A DNA stretch of 64,000 nt, taken from positions 1 to 64,000 of the forward strand of contig CAZCSP010000022.1 in the NCBI GenBank assembly GCA_964501275.1, given 5' to 3'. Positions 62,701 to 64,000 of the stretch are shown one piece after another; within the stretch, counting starts at the first letter, position 1; each line of letters begins with the position of its first letter. A model generated the notes under the pieces. That model was not told the origin of the DNA, did not search any database, and was given only the letters and a program-made list of their open reading frames with translations. The translations under genes and the position numbers were made by a program. This DNA is from 55-13 sp964501275 (GTDB lineage Bacteria > Armatimonadota > Fimbriimonadia > Fimbriimonadales > Fimbriimonadaceae).

Positions 62701-64000
62701 CCGCTACTCCGGGATGCTGATCCGCAATCCGGGCCTGGACCCTTTGCAGAGCGCCACTTATCGGCAAATATCGAACGAGTTCATCGGCCAGGGCGAGGTG
62801 GTTCGGAGGACGACCTACTACGGCGCAGACATCGGCGACAGCGGTGTCCTCAGCTTGCAAAGGGCGTCGCGAGTAGCGGAGGTTCGCGCGATGATCGGGT
62901 TTGATCCGGCCGAGGCCAGCGTCACTCGTCCCCAGGAGGGCCTCTTGCCAGGGGGTCGCTGGTTCCAGCCGGGAGATGGGCGGGTGATGATCCTGCCTCA
63001 ACTGCTGGCGGAAACGCTGAAGATCGAGCCCACCGACGTGGGCAAGGCCACAGTGACCTTCGGCGGCAACGCCTACCGGGTGATCGGCATCATCGACTCG
63101 GGCTACCTGCGGGGGATTCAGGACTTGGACGGCGACGGGATTCTGGCTCCCGACTTCAGCCTCTCCCGCCAACTCCAAACCGACTCGGGAACCGGAAACC
63201 AGGCGTTTCGTAGTTTCCTCCGCCTCGACCCCGGAGCCTGTTTCTTGGTTCCGGCGGAGACATCCCTCGCCACCGGCGCAGACATCCGAAGCGTTGCCGT
63301 GTCCTTTAAAGAGCCTTCTCAGACTCGCAAGGCTTTGGATCGGCTCATGCCCCGCCTGCGGCTGAACCTCTACGCCTCGGTACAGGACCCCCGGACGAAC
63401 GACATCGAAGTCCGGCAGTTCAGCATCCTCCAAGCCACCAAGGGGAGCGGGCTGGGATTGGTGCTGATCCAACTCGCCATCGCCGCCGTGTTTGTGCTGA
63501 ACACCATGATCGCCAGCGTCTATGAGCGCACCAAGGAGATTTCCATTTTCAGTAGCATCGGCCTCGCCCCCAACCACATCTCCATGCTGTTCTTCGCCGA
63601 GTCGCTGGTCTATGGAGTGCTGGGGGCGGTTTTTGGGTATTTCATGGCCCAGTTAGCCGCCAAGATCATCGTCGCCACCGGGGCCCTGCCCAACCTGTTC
63701 CTCAACTTCTCCTCTAGTTCGGCGGTATTGTCGGCGGGTCTGGTGATGGGCACAGTCATCGCCAGCACCATCTATCCCGCTCGAAAGGCCAGCCAGATCG
63801 CCGCCCCTGCGCAAGCCGAGAAGAACTACGAAACCGAGCCGGAGGGCGACGAGTGGCGACTGCCTCTGCCCTTCAGCGTGTCTGCCTCGGAAGCCGCGCC
63901 CCTGACAGAGTTCCTGGGCGAATGGCTCCAAGCCTATGAGGGGTACACCATCGGCGACTTTGTGACCAGCGAGACCTCTATCTGGGCGGAAGGGGAGCGT
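59771..64000 (+). CDS. Lipoprotein-type pseudo-M28 domain fused to FtsX-like permease (partial)
   Basis: Starts with GTG at 59771 and is open to the window edge (1410 codons visible). N-terminus has a signal with lipobox VFAC. Residues about 30-330 follow the M28 peptidase fold, but metal ligands are changed (HxD position reads TANADAS, the D-N-G-S-G loop reads GAETSTS, GAEE reads GAHM), so it is probably catalytically dead. A beta-rich middle part follows, then from about residue 815 FtsX/MacB-type membrane helices (VLFYLFLIIPFSYFIERLF; FLTTLTLVVMTFIVLSF; LVLIQLAIAAVFVLNTMIASVYERTKEISIFSSIG). Likely one half of an ABC-type mechanotransducing transporter. The ATPase is not in view. Confidence 0.8.
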   Translation, partial: MSTALRVLTLVALLLCVFACSRAPSEAERETARNIQATYKSLIDRVDAKRLQADLAQIAQIGNRVTGSKGEKQTFEFVEERLRKLGLQNIRYETFQVTVPDVDSRGRLNLGGEEVELYPIWPNLVRTSTCDVTGPILYGGYGTLEEFNGKDLQGAIVVLEFNSGTRWRNAARLGAAAVILLEPKASTRSEAELKYGNVPLSFPRFYLPLDQAEPVLQAAFAQRNVRLKCAQNWIKTESRNLFADLAGTDNTVEGERVLVTANADASSVVPALAPGAETSTSIAAFLETARLWSEKPGRRPVTFMLSGAHMLGLQGVREFIDRRLNGDKQPLLLAANIDFTSGSPTIGTYGRGWYYEYRDEVRDPVINFSRILRKHADVLAPVMKAPSARMVLTDSINQSDNRTWKNNIPGRFAFDCEPMLLGGYNAITFATIEDARDRVDTPFDTVDKVNFENLATQTKTLNAMLHHAFNDTTQPGGNSDHKVPLEVREPSAMRLTGGFATVDGVVAVYDPAKSFVPDVPVTDALAVSTGPQKTMMGVRGTLIQKVDEKDARYRFPGLALINSYWQPDERYSTFLSAFRLDPETGDIDAAVDFGVTGAEAYDTVFQLKTTHRTAPIVVFKCRSVDFYSLVDPQDLRTFRGGFIMDAKTNGDPQFFGFFVSFEDMRLSSEVDDTACLFMPPGERFKILFGSGMGEYRLILSNSTPQDEAGTGYLMPGGEAEPGDRSGLALSGRFLDPAVNTAKDIVAVNDARMGEFAKYRIISPGIKELQDQARAEIELAEAAKAAKDWASADRHSRAAWGYALRAHPVVAKTTGDVVNGVLFYLFLIIPFSYFIERLFFAHRSLTKQLGTAIGVFIASFILLRLIHPAFEIVKNPMMIFIAFVMGSLSLLVMMFILGKFESSLKTLKQLESGVHEVDIRRGSVAMAAFNLGVSNMRRRKARTFLTTLTLVVMTFIVLSFTSIVPDLQINELPSENPARYSGMLIRNPGLDPLQSATYRQISNEFIGQGEVVRRTTYYGADIGDSGVLSLQRASRVAEVRAMIGFDPAEASVTRPQEGLLPGGRWFQPGDGRVMILPQLLAETLKIEPTDVGKATVTFGGNAYRVIGIIDSGYLRGIQDLDGDGILAPDFSLSRQLQTDSGTGNQAFRSFLRLDPGACFLVPAETSLATGADIRSVAVSFKEPSQTRKALDRLMPRLRLNLYASVQDPRTNDIEVRQFSILQATKGSGLGLVLIQLAIAAVFVLNTMIASVYERTKEISIFSSIGLAPNHISMLFFAESLVYGVLGAVFGYFMAQLAAKIIVATGALPNLFLNFSSSSAVLSAGLVMGTVIASTIYPARKASQIAAPAQAEKNYETEPEGDEWRLPLPFSVSASEAAPLTEFLGEWLQAYEGYTIGDFVTSETSIWAEGER

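Noticed and set aside
62429..63577. 382-codon open frame opposite the FtsX-like gene
   Set aside because: The sense frame has the permease helices; the antisense frame is hydrophilic and domain-free.

Overview
The window comes from a diderm, moderately high-GC bacterium. Supporting signs are lipoprotein signal peptides, two PEP-CTERM proteins, twin-arginine Gfo/Idh and phosphoesterase proteins, a type II/IV-pilus PilC, and a yybP-ykoY riboswitch in front of a TerC protein. Together with many TANNNT boxes lying 5-8 nt before a start codon (probable leaderless mRNAs), this recalls Armatimonadota (Fimbriimonadia-like). That placement is inference from gene style, not a database result. No rRNA, tRNA, CRISPR array or complete insertion sequence was seen.

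Left end (1-6.7 kb, minus strand): a signalling cluster. It holds a nucleotide cyclase-TIR-AAA fusion (runs off the left edge), an AAA-membrane-STN-NlpC/P60-like protein whose catalytic Cys is Asn, and a secreted propeller protein with an intact NlpC/P60 domain. 6.9-10.4 kb: a small membrane protein, then a coupled trio (small membrane protein, NoeA-like methyltransferase, membrane sulfatase-fold enzyme) likely acting on an envelope glycan. 10.6-27.3 kb: mostly housekeeping genes (L25, HIT, EF-P, an RtcA-like protein lacking the catalytic His, Ppx/GppA, ComEA, M14 carboxypeptidase), an AbrB/PIN pair, a Gfo/Idh dehydrogenase, a phosphoesterase-propeller and a lone receiver protein. One peptidoglycan-binding gene is interrupted by a stop codon.

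27.3-42.8 kb: a frameshifted DUF1016 nuclease flanked by palindromes, a GspE_N-MinD ATPase, PilC, a sigma-70 factor fused to a degenerate GGDEF domain that keeps an RxxD I-site, a riboswitch-terC unit, Gfo/Idh and aldehyde dehydrogenases, a metalloprotease and a second PEP-CTERM protein.

42.9-53.9 kb is accessory and scarred. It contains gene remnants, an AT-richer three-gene cassette (secreted 8-Cys peptide, LolA-like protein, MauE-like protein), a nucleotidyltransferase toxin-antitoxin-like module with a duplicated 28-bp leader, a DUF5615/DUF433 pair, three partial copies of the 3' end of sufB and two copies of another gene's tail. 53.9-64 kb returns to core genes: lone sufB, fucI, a Gfo/Idh dehydrogenase, gpsA, and a pseudo-M28-FtsX fusion that runs off the right edge.

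Intergenic regions carry several dispersed repeat families: a MITE-like element with terminal inverted repeats, a CCACCGAAGG family, and several imperfect long inverted repeats. The strongest candidates for something undescribed are the sigma-GGDEF fusion, the cyclase-TIR-AAA cluster, the Cys-rich peptide/MauE cassette, and the sufB 3'-end mosaic.
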